Shown: in pieces, positions 25,412 through 34,642 of the stretch
Layout of the letters: every line of letters begins with the position of its first letter
Position numbering within the stretch: position 1 is the stretch's first letter
Source: Alkalicoccus luteus
Lineage (GTDB): Bacteria > Bacillota > Bacilli > Bacillales > Salisediminibacteriaceae
NCBI GenBank assembly: GCA_052061695.1
Contig: JBPZEY010000007.1
Length of the DNA stretch: 64,000 bases
Direction: 5' to 3' (one strand)
The notes under the pieces: model-generated
The model's input: the letters and a program-made list of their open reading frames with translations, nothing else
What the model was told of the DNA's origin: nothing
Databases searched by the model: none
Made by a program: the position numbers and the translations under genes

Positions 25412-27280
25412 ATGCTTGATTTTATGAACCGACACCGCTTTATGTTTTTGTGCTTAGGCATCCTCTGGATTAAAACTGTTACGGTGTCCTTTCTGACCTT
25501 TAATTTGGTCATGGCGCACTGGCTGGAAGCGATTATTTTCGTTATTAATCCGCTTGCATTCCTTCTCATCGTCTTTAGCCTGGGCCTGCTTTTGAAGCCG
25601 AAATGGCAGCGGGGCTACTTTTTTACGCTCAGTCTGCTGTTGACGGTCGTCCTCTACAGCAACACCGTGTACTATCGGGAGTTTGCGGATTTGATTACGC
25701 TGCCGATGCTGGTGATGGGCGGGAATGCAGGAGATTTAACGACGAGCGTGTTCGAGCTCATCCAATGGTGGGACATCATCTTCTTTCTTGATTTGATTTT
25801 AATCGGCTGGATTATGGTGAAAAAACCGGATCCAATTCCGGTAGAACGTGCTCCGATGAAGCACGAGAAGGCAAAATATGCCATCATTGCAGTTGTTGCC
25901 GTGCTCATCATCGGACTCGGCCGCGTCGATTTCGCTGAAGCGGAAACCCCTGCACATTCCTTCGACCGCCAGAGCCTGATTAAGAGTCTTGGCATATACA
26001 ATTTTTACTTTTACGATGCGTATCTCCACTTCACCACCGGTGCTCAGCCGGATCTTGCAGAACAAGATGATCTGGATGCGATTGAGGAGCATTTGGAGCG
26101 TTACCATACGGACCCGAATGCAGATTTTTTTGCCGCAGCAGAAGGGATGAACGTTGTCGTGATTTCGCTGGAATCGGTTGAAACACAGGCGATCGAGCTG
26201 ACGATCGATGGTGAAGAAGTGACCCCGTTTTTAAATGAGCTGATCGAAGAGAGCTTTTATTTTGAGAACGTTTACGACCAGGCAGGACAGGGGAAGACGT
26301 CCGACGCGGAATGGATGATGAATAACTCCATGTATCCGCTGGGCCGCGGTGCTGTTTTCCACACCCATCCGGAAATTGAGAGCAGGCCTCTGCCGCGTGC
26401 GCTCGGGGAAGAATCCTATACGAATATGGTGTTTCACGCCAATACGGATACATTTTACAATCGGGATGTCGTCTATCCGCATCTTGGTTATGACGAGTAT
26501 TTCCATTTGGATTATTTTGACGTGACAGATGAGAATTCTGTCGGCTGGGGCCTGAAGGATATTCCGTTTTTCGAGCAGTCGATGGCGTACCTGGCAGAAG
26601 AGCCGGAACCGTTTTATGCGACGTTCCTGACGCTGACGAATCACTTTCCGTATGAGCTTGATCCGGAAGACACATTTATTGATCCGCTTGATACAGACAG
26701 TGATATCGTAAACCGGTATTATCCAACCGTGCGCTATACAGATGAGGCAGTCCGCCATTTCATGAACCGTATGGAAGAAGAGGGGCTCCACGAAAATACG
26801 ATGTATGTCATGTATGGAGATCACTACGGCATTGCTGAAAGTCACTACGAGGAGCTTGGTCCTGTCCTTGGAAAAGAGATTGATGATTATGAAGCAGTGA
26901 AGCTGGACCGCGTGCCATTTTTAATTCACATTCCGGGAATGGAAGAGGAAGCACAGCGATTCGATACAGTGGGCGGCCATATCGATATGATGCCGACCGT
27001 TCTCAATCTGCTCGGGATGTCCCAGGATAACCACGTTATGTTTGGCACAGATCTTATGGCAGAAGAACGCGATGATTTTGCCGTATTACGAAATGGGACA
27101 GTTATTACCGATGAGGTCATTTTTGTAAACGAACAGTGCTTTCATGCAGAAGACGGAGAGCTGATTGAAACGGAAAACTGTGTAGAAGCAGCGGCACGCG
27201 GGGAAGAGGAGCTTCTCTATTCCGACGAAATTATTTACGGTGACCTGCTCCGGTTTTTTGATGAAGAGGAACTGCAGTAA
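25412..27280 (+). CDS. LTA synthase family protein (polyglycerolphosphate polymerase)
   Basis: This is a 622-residue LtaS/YfnI-type enzyme: five N-terminal membrane segments (within about 1-175), then an extracellular sulfatase-fold domain. It has the metal/catalytic residues Glu254 (ISLESVE) and the nucleophilic Thr296 in GQGKTSDAE, and later GDHYGI with the metal-binding Asp-His. It transfers glycerolphosphate from phosphatidylglycerol to build lipoteichoic acid outside the membrane. The extracellular domain is strongly acidic, as expected if the cell lives at high salt or pH. RBS GAAAGGAAGAGACGGG precedes the ATG. Which paralogue it is (LtaS, YfnI, YqgS or YvgJ) cannot be told. Confidence 0.92.
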   Translation: MLDFMNRHRFMFLCLGILWIKTVTVSFLTFNLVMAHWLEAIIFVINPLAFLLIVFSLGLLLKPKWQRGYFFTLSLLLTVVLYSNTVYYREFADLITLPMLVMGGNAGDLTTSVFELIQWWDIIFFLDLILIGWIMVKKPDPIPVERAPMKHEKAKYAIIAVVAVLIIGLGRVDFAEAETPAHSFDRQSLIKSLGIYNFYFYDAYLHFTTGAQPDLAEQDDLDAIEEHLERYHTDPNADFFAAAEGMNVVVISLESVETQAIELTIDGEEVTPFLNELIEESFYFENVYDQAGQGKTSDAEWMMNNSMYPLGRGAVFHTHPEIESRPLPRALGEESYTNMVFHANTDTFYNRDVVYPHLGYDEYFHLDYFDVTDENSVGWGLKDIPFFEQSMAYLAEEPEPFYATFLTLTNHFPYELDPEDTFIDPLDTDSDIVNRYYPTVRYTDEAVRHFMNRMEEEGLHENTMYVMYGDHYGIAESHYEELGPVLGKEIDDYEAVKLDRVPFLIHIPGMEEEAQRFDTVGGHIDMMPTVLNLLGMSQDNHVMFGTDLMAEERDDFAVLRNGTVITDEVIFVNEQCFHAEDGELIETENCVEAAARGEEELLYSDEIIYGDLLRFFDEEELQ

Positions 27281-27352
27281 ATAACAGGTTTGAACTTGGA
27301 TAAAACAGGGAATACGTAATTATTCTATTGCGTTACCTGGAGGTGAACATTC

Positions 27353-27850
27353 ATGGTCCAACACGGTAATCCGTTTATCGGCCGCTATTTACGCTATGCT
27401 GTTTTACTGCTTGTTTTTGGACTCTTTTTACCAATTACCTTTTTCTCGGCAGATCCACTGTTTGCTGTGTTAAGCATCACGATCGCGCTGCTCTTTACAG
27501 TCGGGGTTGATGTTATGATGTATCAGATCGTTCGTTATAAGGCGAATACAGTGCTGAAAGAGGACATTCAAGCGTCGGTGCCGGCAGTCTTGACGCGATC
27601 CGATTGGAGAGGAAGGCTGATTTTCACCGAAAACTATATTGTTTTCGTTCCATACTTTCATAAGATCACGTTCGCCCGCCGCTGGCAAAAGGTATTTGCG
27701 TTTGATATGGAAGGCGGCTACCTCGAGCTTCTTTATACGAAGAGCAAGCAGCGCCGCGTGATACACTTTATCGTCGCTTCCCCGTATAAAGTGCGGGAAG
27801 AGCTCGCAGGACGTACAAAAGAAGAGCGCGTTGCCGTCGACGTGCAGTAA
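27353..27850 (+). CDS. Hypothetical two-span membrane protein
   Basis: I do not recognise this 165-residue protein. It has two adjacent hydrophobic segments (about 14-32 and 37-60), then a basic, beta-rich cytoplasmic tail (about 62-150) with RGRLIFTENYIVFVPYF and ARRWQKVFAF. This vaguely recalls a PH- or GRAM-like membrane-proximal domain, but that is only an impression. The start is ATG at 27353 behind CTGGAGGTG. It follows the LTA synthase gene by 72 bases in the same direction and may be expressed with it or from its own promoter. A terminator follows directly. Confidence 0.75.
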   Translation: MVQHGNPFIGRYLRYAVLLLVFGLFLPITFFSADPLFAVLSITIALLFTVGVDVMMYQIVRYKANTVLKEDIQASVPAVLTRSDWRGRLIFTENYIVFVPYFHKITFARRWQKVFAFDMEGGYLELLYTKSKQRRVIHFIVASPYKVREELAGRTKEERVAVDVQ

Positions 27851-27851
27851 A

Positions 27852-27878
27852 AAAAGCAGCCTGGATGGGCTGCTTTTT
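27852..27878. terminator. Terminator between convergent genes
   Basis: AAAAGCAGCC (27852-27861) pairs with GGCTGCTTTT (27868-27877), with a T run on the plus strand and an A run on the other side, so it can work for the membrane protein gene and possibly for the bshB2 operon coming the other way. Confidence 0.85.
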
Positions 27879-27926
27879 GTTTGCTGTTTTATATTGGAAC
27901 GATCGTTTTTATCAGCGCAGCGCGGT

Positions 27927-28580
27927 CTAAACTGGATAGCGCCAGAAGCGTTCGGTTACGAGCATTTCTTCCATTTCCGTATCGTGCCTGCTTTTGACGG
28001 CTTCAATCAGTCCGGCCGTCTGTGAGGCGTGAGCCTCAATCACCTGAAGTTTTTTATCCCGGTAGGCGCTCACGTCTGTAAGGACGTCCGGTGCGCCAAG
28101 GTCCTCTTCGGTCCCGTCAGCAAACGCAATGGTGTGAACATCCGGCCGCTCTTCCTCCGGGAGCGCTCGGACAGCGCGAATCACCGCTTCGCCCGTGGCA
28201 TCATGATCCGGATGGACCGCGTAGCCGGGATAAAAGGTAATGATCCGTTCCGGAGCGACCTCCTGAATGACATCGCTGAAGCGGGAAGCGAGCGCGTCGA
28301 GGTCCGTGAACTCAATCGTTTTATCCCGCATGCCAAAGCGGCGCAGGTCCCGGATACCGAGCAGCTCAGATGCCCGGTCCAGCTCATGCCTGCGGATGTC
28401 CGGCAGTGTTTCCCGGTTCGCCATCACGGGACGTCCCATGTTTCGGCCCATCTCACCAAGCGTGAGACAGACGTAGGTGACGGTTCCTCCGGCTTCGACG
28501 TGTTTCAAGATAGTTCCTGCCACACCGAACGCTTCGTCGTCCGGATGCGGAAATATAACAAGCAGTGGCTTCTTACTCAT
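27927..28580 (-). CDS. bshB2: Bacillithiol biosynthesis deacetylase BshB2
   Basis: This is a 217-residue zinc deacetylase of the PIG-L/LmbE family. It removes acetate from GlcNAc-malate in bacillithiol synthesis. It has the metal motif PHPDDEAFG (11-19), GEMGRNMGRP (about 42-51) typical of BshB2/YojG, and HPDHDATGEAV (about 122-132) with metal and catalytic histidines. GAAAGGAGCG lies upstream of the ATG. As in B. subtilis it follows yojF, here with 39 bases between. Other bacillithiol genes (bshA, bshC) are not in the window. Confidence 0.92.
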   Translation of the reverse strand: MSKKPLLVIFPHPDDEAFGVAGTILKHVEAGGTVTYVCLTLGEMGRNMGRPVMANRETLPDIRRHELDRASELLGIRDLRRFGMRDKTIEFTDLDALASRFSDVIQEVAPERIITFYPGYAVHPDHDATGEAVIRAVRALPEEERPDVHTIAFADGTEEDLGAPDVLTDVSAYRDKKLQVIEAHASQTAGLIEAVKSRHDTEMEEMLVTERFWRYPV

Positions 28581-28619
28581 TGTCAGCGCTCCTTTCGCCC
28601 GGATATTGCCCGGGCAGCA

Positions 28620-28970
28620 TTATTTCGGGAAAGGGCTGCGGCTTAGTTCAAGCGCTGCAGCGAGTCTTCCTTCCTCATCGTGACCGGCGAAAAGCAGCCG
28701 GTTTTCTTCGTCTTTTTCCCAATCGGTCAGTCCTTCTGCATAGAGCCAGCCGATATCTGTTTCAAGCCCGATTCGGTAGGGGCCGTTCCCGGCAATCTTG
28801 CCGATTTCAAACGTCAGCTGAACATTCCGAATAAAAGCGCCGGCAGAAAGCATTCCTTTTTCACGGTGGCTCGCATACGCGCCGTTTGTTGTCTCAAGGT
28901 GAACATAGACAGGCTCTCCCCGCAGCTGATCGAGCTCTGCCTGTACGAGTGCTGGATTAATAGCTTTCAA
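28620..28970 (-). CDS. yojF: YojF family protein (DUF1806)
   Basis: This is a 116-residue cytoplasmic protein of the YojF family, regularly encoded beside bshB2 and of unproven function. Conserved stretches are PVYVHLETTNGAYASH, AFIRNVQLTFEIGKI and NGPYRIGLETDIGWLYAEGLTD. I place the start at TTG 28970, 6 bases after AAAGGAG; this leaves the usual family length and start (LKAIN). A TTG nine codons further upstream is also in frame. The gene begins within the last codons of the ATP-grasp gene (14-base overlap), so the three genes are coupled. Confidence 0.85.
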   Translation of the reverse strand: MKAINPALVQAELDQLRGEPVYVHLETTNGAYASHREKGMLSAGAFIRNVQLTFEIGKIAGNGPYRIGLETDIGWLYAEGLTDWEKDEENRLLFAGHDEEGRLAAALELSRSPFPK

Positions 28971-29901
28971 TGCCTGCTCCTTTCGCCGCGTTGACAAGTG
29001 TACGGGCGATTTCCTTCATTCCCGACGTACCGTAGCGGACTTCCGCCTCGCGGTTGTAGTTTGTGTTTGTATTAACGTCATACGTGTAGGTGGTGCCATC
29101 CCGGTCGGTCATTTGTTCGATGCCGGCGAAGGCAATGTCGTTCGCTTGTAAAAACGCCTCGTATTTCGGAATGAGCGGGCTGTCAAAATGCTCGATGATC
29201 TCGAATGACGGAGAAGCTGATGCTGCATCGGTCGGACAGTAGCTTTCCTCGAGGCTGCACGCATCTGCCGGGCACAGTTCAAAGCTGCCGCCGGTATCGA
29301 CCTTCACTGCGTACAGGAATTTTCCATTGACGAATTCGCAGCGTACGATGCTGCTGTCTGGTGAGTCGATATACTGCTGCAGAAGCATCACGCCATCAAC
29401 GGACGGATCGACTGTTCCGGTTTCCAGAGCGGCAGCGAGGGCATCCACAGAGTCAAATCGCTGGACGCCAAGTCCTTTGCCTGCACGGTTATGCTTTGTA
29501 ATGAATGGCACAGGCATCGAAGCAGCCGACTGAAGGAGGGCATCGTCACCCACTGCGGCTGTCGTTTTTGGAACGCGGATGCCGTGTGTTTCCAGCGAGG
29601 CATACTGTGCCGCTTTGCTCAACTCCAAATAAAGAGCACGGCTTCCATTCAGCACTGTTCGGCCGTGCTGCTCCAGCCAGTTGAGAACAGCAGCTGTCAG
29701 TTCAGGGGCATAGCGGTGCCCGCGGGTGTGAGAGGAGGCACTCATCCGATTATAAAACACGCCTTCCGGCGGTGCTTCGTGCATCGGGACATGACCTTCA
29801 TGCATGTGCCAGGCTTCGTAGTCGGCCCCCAGTCGATCAAGTTCTTCCAGAAGCGGAGCGGTCCATTCGTCATTCTCGTGAAGAATATAAATATCAGCCA
29901 A
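28957..29901 (-). CDS. ATP-grasp ligase, RimK-like, in the bshB2 operon
   Basis: This is a 314-residue ATP-grasp enzyme resembling the RimK/glutathione synthetase superfamily, which joins a carboxylate to an amine or thiol using ATP. It has the ATP-binding lysine and glycine loop in FITKHNRAGKGLGV (about 134-147), the hinge MLLQQYIDSPDSS (about 172-184), and the C-terminal metal-binding DVNTNTNYN (about 275-283). The start is TTG at 29901 behind AAAGGATG. It is the first gene of an operon with yojF (overlapping) and bshB2, so its product may act in or near bacillithiol metabolism. That link is inference; no substrate is known. Confidence 0.85.
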   Translation of the reverse strand: MADIYILHENDEWTAPLLEELDRLGADYEAWHMHEGHVPMHEAPPEGVFYNRMSASSHTRGHRYAPELTAAVLNWLEQHGRTVLNGSRALYLELSKAAQYASLETHGIRVPKTTAAVGDDALLQSAASMPVPFITKHNRAGKGLGVQRFDSVDALAAALETGTVDPSVDGVMLLQQYIDSPDSSIVRCEFVNGKFLYAVKVDTGGSFELCPADACSLEESYCPTDAASASPSFEIIEHFDSPLIPKYEAFLQANDIAFAGIEQMTDRDGTTYTYDVNTNTNYNREAEVRYGTSGMKEIARTLVNAAKGAGIESY

Positions 29902-30084
29902 TCGGTCTCATCCTTTCCAAAGTCATCTTTCATCATTGTATCAGGAACAGAGGCATTTTCAATTCTGCAAGCCCCCGGAGTCCGTTCTGCAAATTAACAC
30001 TTGCCAAACTATCAGAAATATAAGACAATAAGCATGGTTATAAATGCTTAATAAGAATCATTTATTTGAGTAAATAGAATTACA

Positions 30085-30109
30085 TAAACGATTAGGAACT
30101 ATCCGATCT
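30085..30109 (+). promoter_or_regulatory. Possible SigD-type promoter for the chemoreceptor gene
   Basis: TAAA (30085-30088) and TCCGATCT (30102-30109) resemble the SigD motility promoter (TAAA, about 15 bases, GCCGATAT). The spacing of 13 is short and two -10 bases differ, so this is tentative. Confidence 0.3.
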
Positions 30110-30152
30110 AAGAACAGGGACCTATTATGAAGACGGGACAGGGGGAAACAGC

Positions 30153-32126
30153 ATGATGCATTCACTAAAAGGCAAGATGGTCGTATTCTCAGCAGGGCTG
30201 ATTGTACTGACGATGCTCGCAGCGTCGTTTGTGATCTATAGTCAGCTGAGCGGAGGGATCGAACAGTCGGTCCAGGAAAATGCGTCGGCTACTGTGGAAG
30301 ACGCCGAACGCTACATACAGGAATACCTGGATAAGTATTCACTGTCTGTCGACATGCTCGCACAGGACGAGCGTACGGTATCGTTTCTGGCGGACGACGA
30401 TGAGGAAGCATGGCAGGAAATGAACAGTTACTTTGAGCAGTTTATGGCCAGGGAGGAAGGAACTCAGCTCATGTATGTCGCCACGGAAGCAGGGGAGCTC
30501 GTCTCCACCCCGGCAATCGACCTGCCGGATGACTTTGATCCGCGTGAGCGTCCGTGGTATACAGCAGCGGTGGACCATCCGGAAGGTGTGATTTGGACCG
30601 ATCCGTACATTGATGTGGATACGGAGGAGCTGATCATTACGGCTGCCCGCGCTGTTGAACAAAACGGCAGTCTGCTCGGCGTTCAGGCTGTAGATCTGTC
30701 ACTTGACCGGATGGTGCAAGTACTGCAGGCGTCTGATACAGGTTATGACGGGGAACTGGCACTCCTTGATGCAGAAGGAACATATATCGCACATACAAAC
30801 GAATCGCTGGTCGGCGAGACCGCGTCTGAAGCACCTGCCCAAGCGGCAGTCGGCGCAGACAGCGGCGGTTCCAGCTCTTCAGCTGGCGAAACCGCTTATT
30901 TTGAACCGGTGGCAGGCTTCGGCTGGACGGTTATGGCCGGCTATGAGGACCGTGTCCTGTACCAGGAGCTCGCGACGGCGCGAAATACGTTTATCGTCGT
31001 GGGGCTTGCGGCTGTGCTTCTCGCCGTAGCCGCCTCATATGCAGCGGCTTCCCGTCTTGTGAAGCCAGTGCGCCGTTTGAACGAACATGTAGGACGCATG
31101 GCAGACGGAGATTTCTCGGAAGCCGTCTCCATTCGCGGAAAGGATGAGATCGGCCAGCTTGGGGCCTCCGTCAGCGTCATGACTGCCAGCCTGAAAGAAC
31201 TGATCGGCTCCATTCAGGACTCTGCCGGCCGGTCCAGGGCCATGTCAGAGGAGCTTAGCGCCGTTGCTGAAGAAACAGCTGCAGCAAGCGAAGAAATGGC
31301 TTCAGCGGTAACGGGCGTTGCAGACGGCGCCACACGTCAGGCAGAAGACGTGGAGCAGACAAATCAGCAAATGCAGCTGCTTTCCGGACGGCTGGAGGAA
31401 GCCGAGCGCCGCACGAAGCGGATGACGGAGCTTTCTGACGATATTCGCGACGCCAATGAGGCAGGAAGCCGCAGCACGAAAAAACTGGCGGAACGAACCG
31501 AAGCGGCAGAAACGCTTTATGACAAGGCAAACGAAGCTGTATCGGCACTTACTGCAAAAGTAGCAGAGATCGGAACGGTAGTCCGCACGATTTCAGAATT
31601 TGCCGATCAGACGAACCTGCTCGCCCTCAATGCGAGCATCGAAGCAGCACGGGCCGGTGAACATGGACGCGGGTTTGCCGTGGTAGCAGAAGAGGTGCGC
31701 CGCCTCGCAGAGCAGTCGCTGGCTGCGACGACGAAAATTAACGACACGATCTCTGAGGTGGAGCACGAAACAAAGCGTGTTGCCGGCACGATGGATTCCG
31801 TGAACGAGATGCAGAAGGAGCAGCGCGGAGCTGTAACAGAAACCGGCGAATCCGTGCAGTCCATCATTGCCTCTGTAGAACTGCTGACCGCAACGCTTAC
31901 AGAGCTGGATGCCGACCTGAAAGAGGTGAGCAGCTACAGAAGCAGCATCGCAGAAGCGGTCGCGAGCGTGGCGGCAGTTGCTGAAGACGCAGCTGCGACA
32001 TCCGAAGAAGTATCGGCTTCTGCGCAGGAGCAGTCTTCTGCCGTCGCATCGGTTGGAAGCACATCCGAACAGCTGAGCGATTTAAGCATCGCCCTGCAGG
32101 AAAAGACAGACCGTTTTCGCTTCTGA
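30153..32126 (+). CDS. Methyl-accepting chemotaxis protein
   Basis: This is a 657-residue transmembrane chemoreceptor. The first membrane segment is about 10-30. The extracellular double-CACHE-type sensor is about 31-275, with the family sequence PWYTAAVDHPEGVIWTDPYID (about 136-156) that often binds amino or organic acids. The second membrane segment is about 279-299, followed by HAMP about 300-352. The signalling domain has the conserved tip FADQTNLLALNASIEAARAGE (about 482-503), which binds CheA/CheW. Glu/Gln-rich methylation stretches flank the tip. The start is ATG at 30153 behind AGGGGGAAA. It implies the organism is motile; a cheY lies 2.8 kb downstream. Confidence 0.93.
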   Translation: MMHSLKGKMVVFSAGLIVLTMLAASFVIYSQLSGGIEQSVQENASATVEDAERYIQEYLDKYSLSVDMLAQDERTVSFLADDDEEAWQEMNSYFEQFMAREEGTQLMYVATEAGELVSTPAIDLPDDFDPRERPWYTAAVDHPEGVIWTDPYIDVDTEELIITAARAVEQNGSLLGVQAVDLSLDRMVQVLQASDTGYDGELALLDAEGTYIAHTNESLVGETASEAPAQAAVGADSGGSSSSAGETAYFEPVAGFGWTVMAGYEDRVLYQELATARNTFIVVGLAAVLLAVAASYAAASRLVKPVRRLNEHVGRMADGDFSEAVSIRGKDEIGQLGASVSVMTASLKELIGSIQDSAGRSRAMSEELSAVAEETAAASEEMASAVTGVADGATRQAEDVEQTNQQMQLLSGRLEEAERRTKRMTELSDDIRDANEAGSRSTKKLAERTEAAETLYDKANEAVSALTAKVAEIGTVVRTISEFADQTNLLALNASIEAARAGEHGRGFAVVAEEVRRLAEQSLAATTKINDTISEVEHETKRVAGTMDSVNEMQKEQRGAVTETGESVQSIIASVELLTATLTELDADLKEVSSYRSSIAEAVASVAAVAEDAAATSEEVSASAQEQSSAVASVGSTSEQLSDLSIALQEKTDRFRF

Positions 32127-32129
32127 TAC

Positions 32130-32158
32130 TTGTTCCTGTGCCGGTCCATCCGTATAAT
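32130..32158 (+). promoter_or_regulatory. SigA promoter of the sucrose operon
   Basis: TTGTTC (32130-32135) and a perfect TATAAT (32153-32158) are 17 bases apart, starting 4 bases after the chemoreceptor stop. The transcript would begin near 32165, just before the hairpin at 32171. Confidence 0.65.
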
Positions 32159-32170
32159 ATAGACCATAAC

Positions 32171-32216
32171 AGAAGGTTACCCGGCAGGTTTTACTGCGCA
32201 GCGGTAACCTTCTTTA
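32171..32216 (+). promoter_or_regulatory. Leader hairpin of the sucrose operon (attenuator or terminator)
   Basis: AGAAGGTTACC (32171-32181) pairs with GGTAACCTTCT (32203-32213), followed by TTTACTCT. A second AGGTT at 32186-32190 can compete for AACCT (32206-32210), giving an alternative shorter stem. It could end transcripts of the chemoreceptor gene, or act as an attenuator in the sucrose operon leader like the RNA antiterminator sites of B. subtilis sac genes; the sequence is not a clear match to those sites. Confidence 0.5.
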
Positions 32217-32252
32217 CTCTATAACAGGCCGAATGGAAAGAGGGGAACAGTG

Positions 32253-33209
32253 ATGAAAAACGGTGTAATTTGCCTGGGTGAAGCGTTGATCGATTTCATC
32301 CCGCTTGATGACCATAATGAAACGTTCCAGAAAAGCCCGGGAGGGGCACCTGCCAATGTGGCAGTCGGACTGGCTCGGCTTGGAGCGAAGGCGGTTTTTT
32401 TAGGAAAGGTCGGCGACGACGTGCTTGGACGTTTCCTGAAAGAAACGCTCGATGCATTTGGCGTCGATACGTCTGCTATGACGTTTACCCGTGATGTACG
32501 GACGGGGATCGTCTTCGTTACGCTCGGCGATGGCGGCGAACGAAGCTTTGAATTTTACATTGATCCAAGCGCAGACCGTTTTTTAGAGCCGGGAGATATT
32601 CCGCAACAGCTCTTCGACGAAAATAACGTGCTTCATATCGGCTCCATCAGCTTAATCAGCGAGCCGTCCCGGTCCGCCACGCTGCACGCCGTAAAAGAAG
32701 CAAAAGCGAACGGCATGCTGATTTCCTACGATCCAAACCTGCGTCTCGGGCTGTGGGAATCAGAGGAAGAGGCGAAAGAGGGCATCCGGACGCTTCTCGG
32801 CGAAGCGGACGTACTGAAGCTTTCCGAGGAGGAGCTGGAATTTCTTACGGGCGAAACCGATATGGAAGCCGGCGTAAGCAGACTGGATGTGTATAATATT
32901 CCACTTATTCTCGTCACACTTGGAGCAGACGGAAGCTGGGTGTTTATTCAAGGAGAAGCACCGCTGCACGTACCGGCACAAAAGGTCGATGCCGTTGACA
33001 CAACAGGAGCCGGAGATGCATTTGTTTCCGGAATGCTCTACCAGCTTCATTTACTCGATCGGGACATTCGCACCCTCTCACCTGAAGAAGCAGCGGAAAT
33101 GGCAGCCTTCGCAGCCGTTTCCGGTGCTCTGGCAGCTTCGACTAAAGGAGCGATGACGGCACTGCCCACGCTCGAGCAGGTGAAAACGTACAGGGAGGAA
33201 AAAGCATGA
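32253..33209 (+). CDS. PfkB family carbohydrate kinase, probable fructokinase
   Basis: This is a 318-residue ribokinase-family sugar kinase. It has the first PfkB signature SPGGAPANVAVGLARLG (about 28-44) and the second VDTTGAGDAFVSG (about 247-259) with the catalytic aspartate. It is probably a fructokinase, because it is translationally coupled to a sucrose-6-phosphate hydrolase gene whose product releases fructose. The start is ATG at 32253, 7 bases after GAGGGG; a GTG one codon upstream is less well placed. Its stop overlaps the sacA start (ATGA). No sucrose PTS transporter gene is adjacent. Confidence 0.9.
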   Translation: MKNGVICLGEALIDFIPLDDHNETFQKSPGGAPANVAVGLARLGAKAVFLGKVGDDVLGRFLKETLDAFGVDTSAMTFTRDVRTGIVFVTLGDGGERSFEFYIDPSADRFLEPGDIPQQLFDENNVLHIGSISLISEPSRSATLHAVKEAKANGMLISYDPNLRLGLWESEEEAKEGIRTLLGEADVLKLSEEELEFLTGETDMEAGVSRLDVYNIPLILVTLGADGSWVFIQGEAPLHVPAQKVDAVDTTGAGDAFVSGMLYQLHLLDRDIRTLSPEEAAEMAAFAAVSGALAASTKGAMTALPTLEQVKTYREEKA

Positions 33210-34627
33210 CTGAAAACGAAAAGCAGCTGCACGATGCAGCCTACCAGGCAGTAGTGAAAGAAGGAGCACGAGCAGAAGCGGATCCATATAGACAGGTGTA
33301 CCACCGGATGCCGCCAGTCGGTCTGTTGAATGACCCGAACGGCTGGATTCAGTGGAAGGGCACGTACCACCTCTTTTTTCAGTGGAACCCGTTCGCGCCG
33401 GATCATACCCACAAATTTTGGGGGCACTGGACGTCTGAAGATCTCGTAAATTGGAACGAGGAACCGATTGCACTCGCGCCGAGCGAGTGGTTTGAGAAGA
33501 ACGGCTGCTATTCCGGAAGCGCGATGGAACTGGATGGAAAGCTGGCGCTTCTATATACCGGCAACGTAAAGGATGAAGCGGGAAATCGCGAAGCGTACCA
33601 GTGTCTCGCACTTTCTGAGGACGGCAAAACCTTTGAGAAAAAAGGGCCGCTCGTCGACAGCCAGCCGCAGGGATACACGGCTCATTTCCGCGATCCGAAA
33701 GTATGGGAAGAAAACGGCTTCTATTACTTTGTCATCGGGGCCCAGACAGAAGCAGAAGAAGGACAGGTGCTGCTTTACCGGTCCGCTGATTTTCAGAAGT
33801 GGGACTATGTCGGTCCGTTTGCAGGCTCCCGCCTGAACGGACTGGACGCGTTCGGCTACATGTGGGAATGCCCGGATCTGTTCCGTCTCGACGGAGAAGA
33901 TGTGCTGATCGTGTCGCCGCAAGGACTGGAGCAGCAGGGGAACCGCTTTGAGAACGTCTACCAGGCCGGCTATTTTACAGGAAAAGCAAATTTGGAAACG
34001 CCGACCTTTGCGCATGGTGACTTTCATGAGCTGGATGAGGGCTTTGAGTTTTATGCTCCGCAGACGACGCTTGATGAAAAAGGCCGGCGCCTGTTGTTCG
34101 GCTGGATGGGAGTGCCGGATTCGGACGAGGAGCATCAGCCGACGACTGAAGCCGGCTGGATTCACTGCATGACCGTTCCACGAGTGCTGCGTGTGGAAAA
34201 TGGCGCTGTCGTACAGGAGCCGGCAGAAGAGCTGGAGGCACTGCGGGCAGGAGACCCGCTTGAGATGAAAGTCCGTCTTGATCAAGGCGCCGAAGCAGCT
34301 GTTACCCCCGCGTCGGAAATCGTACTGGAGACGAATGAGGCATCCAGCTTTTCCATTACAATTCGCGAAGGGCTGACCGTGACGTATGAAAACGGGACGC
34401 TTTCCATGAGCCGCCCGCGCTTTAAAGACGGCAAAACCGAAACACGCAGCACCGATATTGCCTCGATCGACGAGCTGCGCCTGTTTTTGGACAGCTCGTC
34501 GGCAGAAGTATTCGTCGACGGGGGCCGAACCGTCATGACCGCCCGATTTTTCCCGGAACCAGAAGCAAATATCGTCCGTATCAGCGGGGAAGGCAGCCTC
34601 ATCTGGCGCTCCTGGGAACTGGCATAA
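33206..34627 (+). CDS. sacA: Sucrose-6-phosphate hydrolase (GH32)
   Basis: This is a 473-residue glycoside hydrolase family 32 enzyme that splits sucrose 6-phosphate into glucose 6-phosphate and fructose. It has the nucleophile Asp43 in LLNDPNG, the transition-state Asp163 in FRDPKVW, and the acid/base Glu221 in MWECPDLF. A C-terminal beta-sandwich follows (about 340-473). No signal peptide is present, so it acts in the cytoplasm on imported sugar phosphate. The ATG overlaps the kinase stop codon. The operon is just these two genes and ends in a terminator. Confidence 0.93.
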   Translation: MTENEKQLHDAAYQAVVKEGARAEADPYRQVYHRMPPVGLLNDPNGWIQWKGTYHLFFQWNPFAPDHTHKFWGHWTSEDLVNWNEEPIALAPSEWFEKNGCYSGSAMELDGKLALLYTGNVKDEAGNREAYQCLALSEDGKTFEKKGPLVDSQPQGYTAHFRDPKVWEENGFYYFVIGAQTEAEEGQVLLYRSADFQKWDYVGPFAGSRLNGLDAFGYMWECPDLFRLDGEDVLIVSPQGLEQQGNRFENVYQAGYFTGKANLETPTFAHGDFHELDEGFEFYAPQTTLDEKGRRLLFGWMGVPDSDEEHQPTTEAGWIHCMTVPRVLRVENGAVVQEPAEELEALRAGDPLEMKVRLDQGAEAAVTPASEIVLETNEASSFSITIREGLTVTYENGTLSMSRPRFKDGKTETRSTDIASIDELRLFLDSSSAEVFVDGGRTVMTARFFPEPEANIVRISGEGSLIWRSWELA

Positions 34628-34642
34628 CGATCGAAAGAAAAG

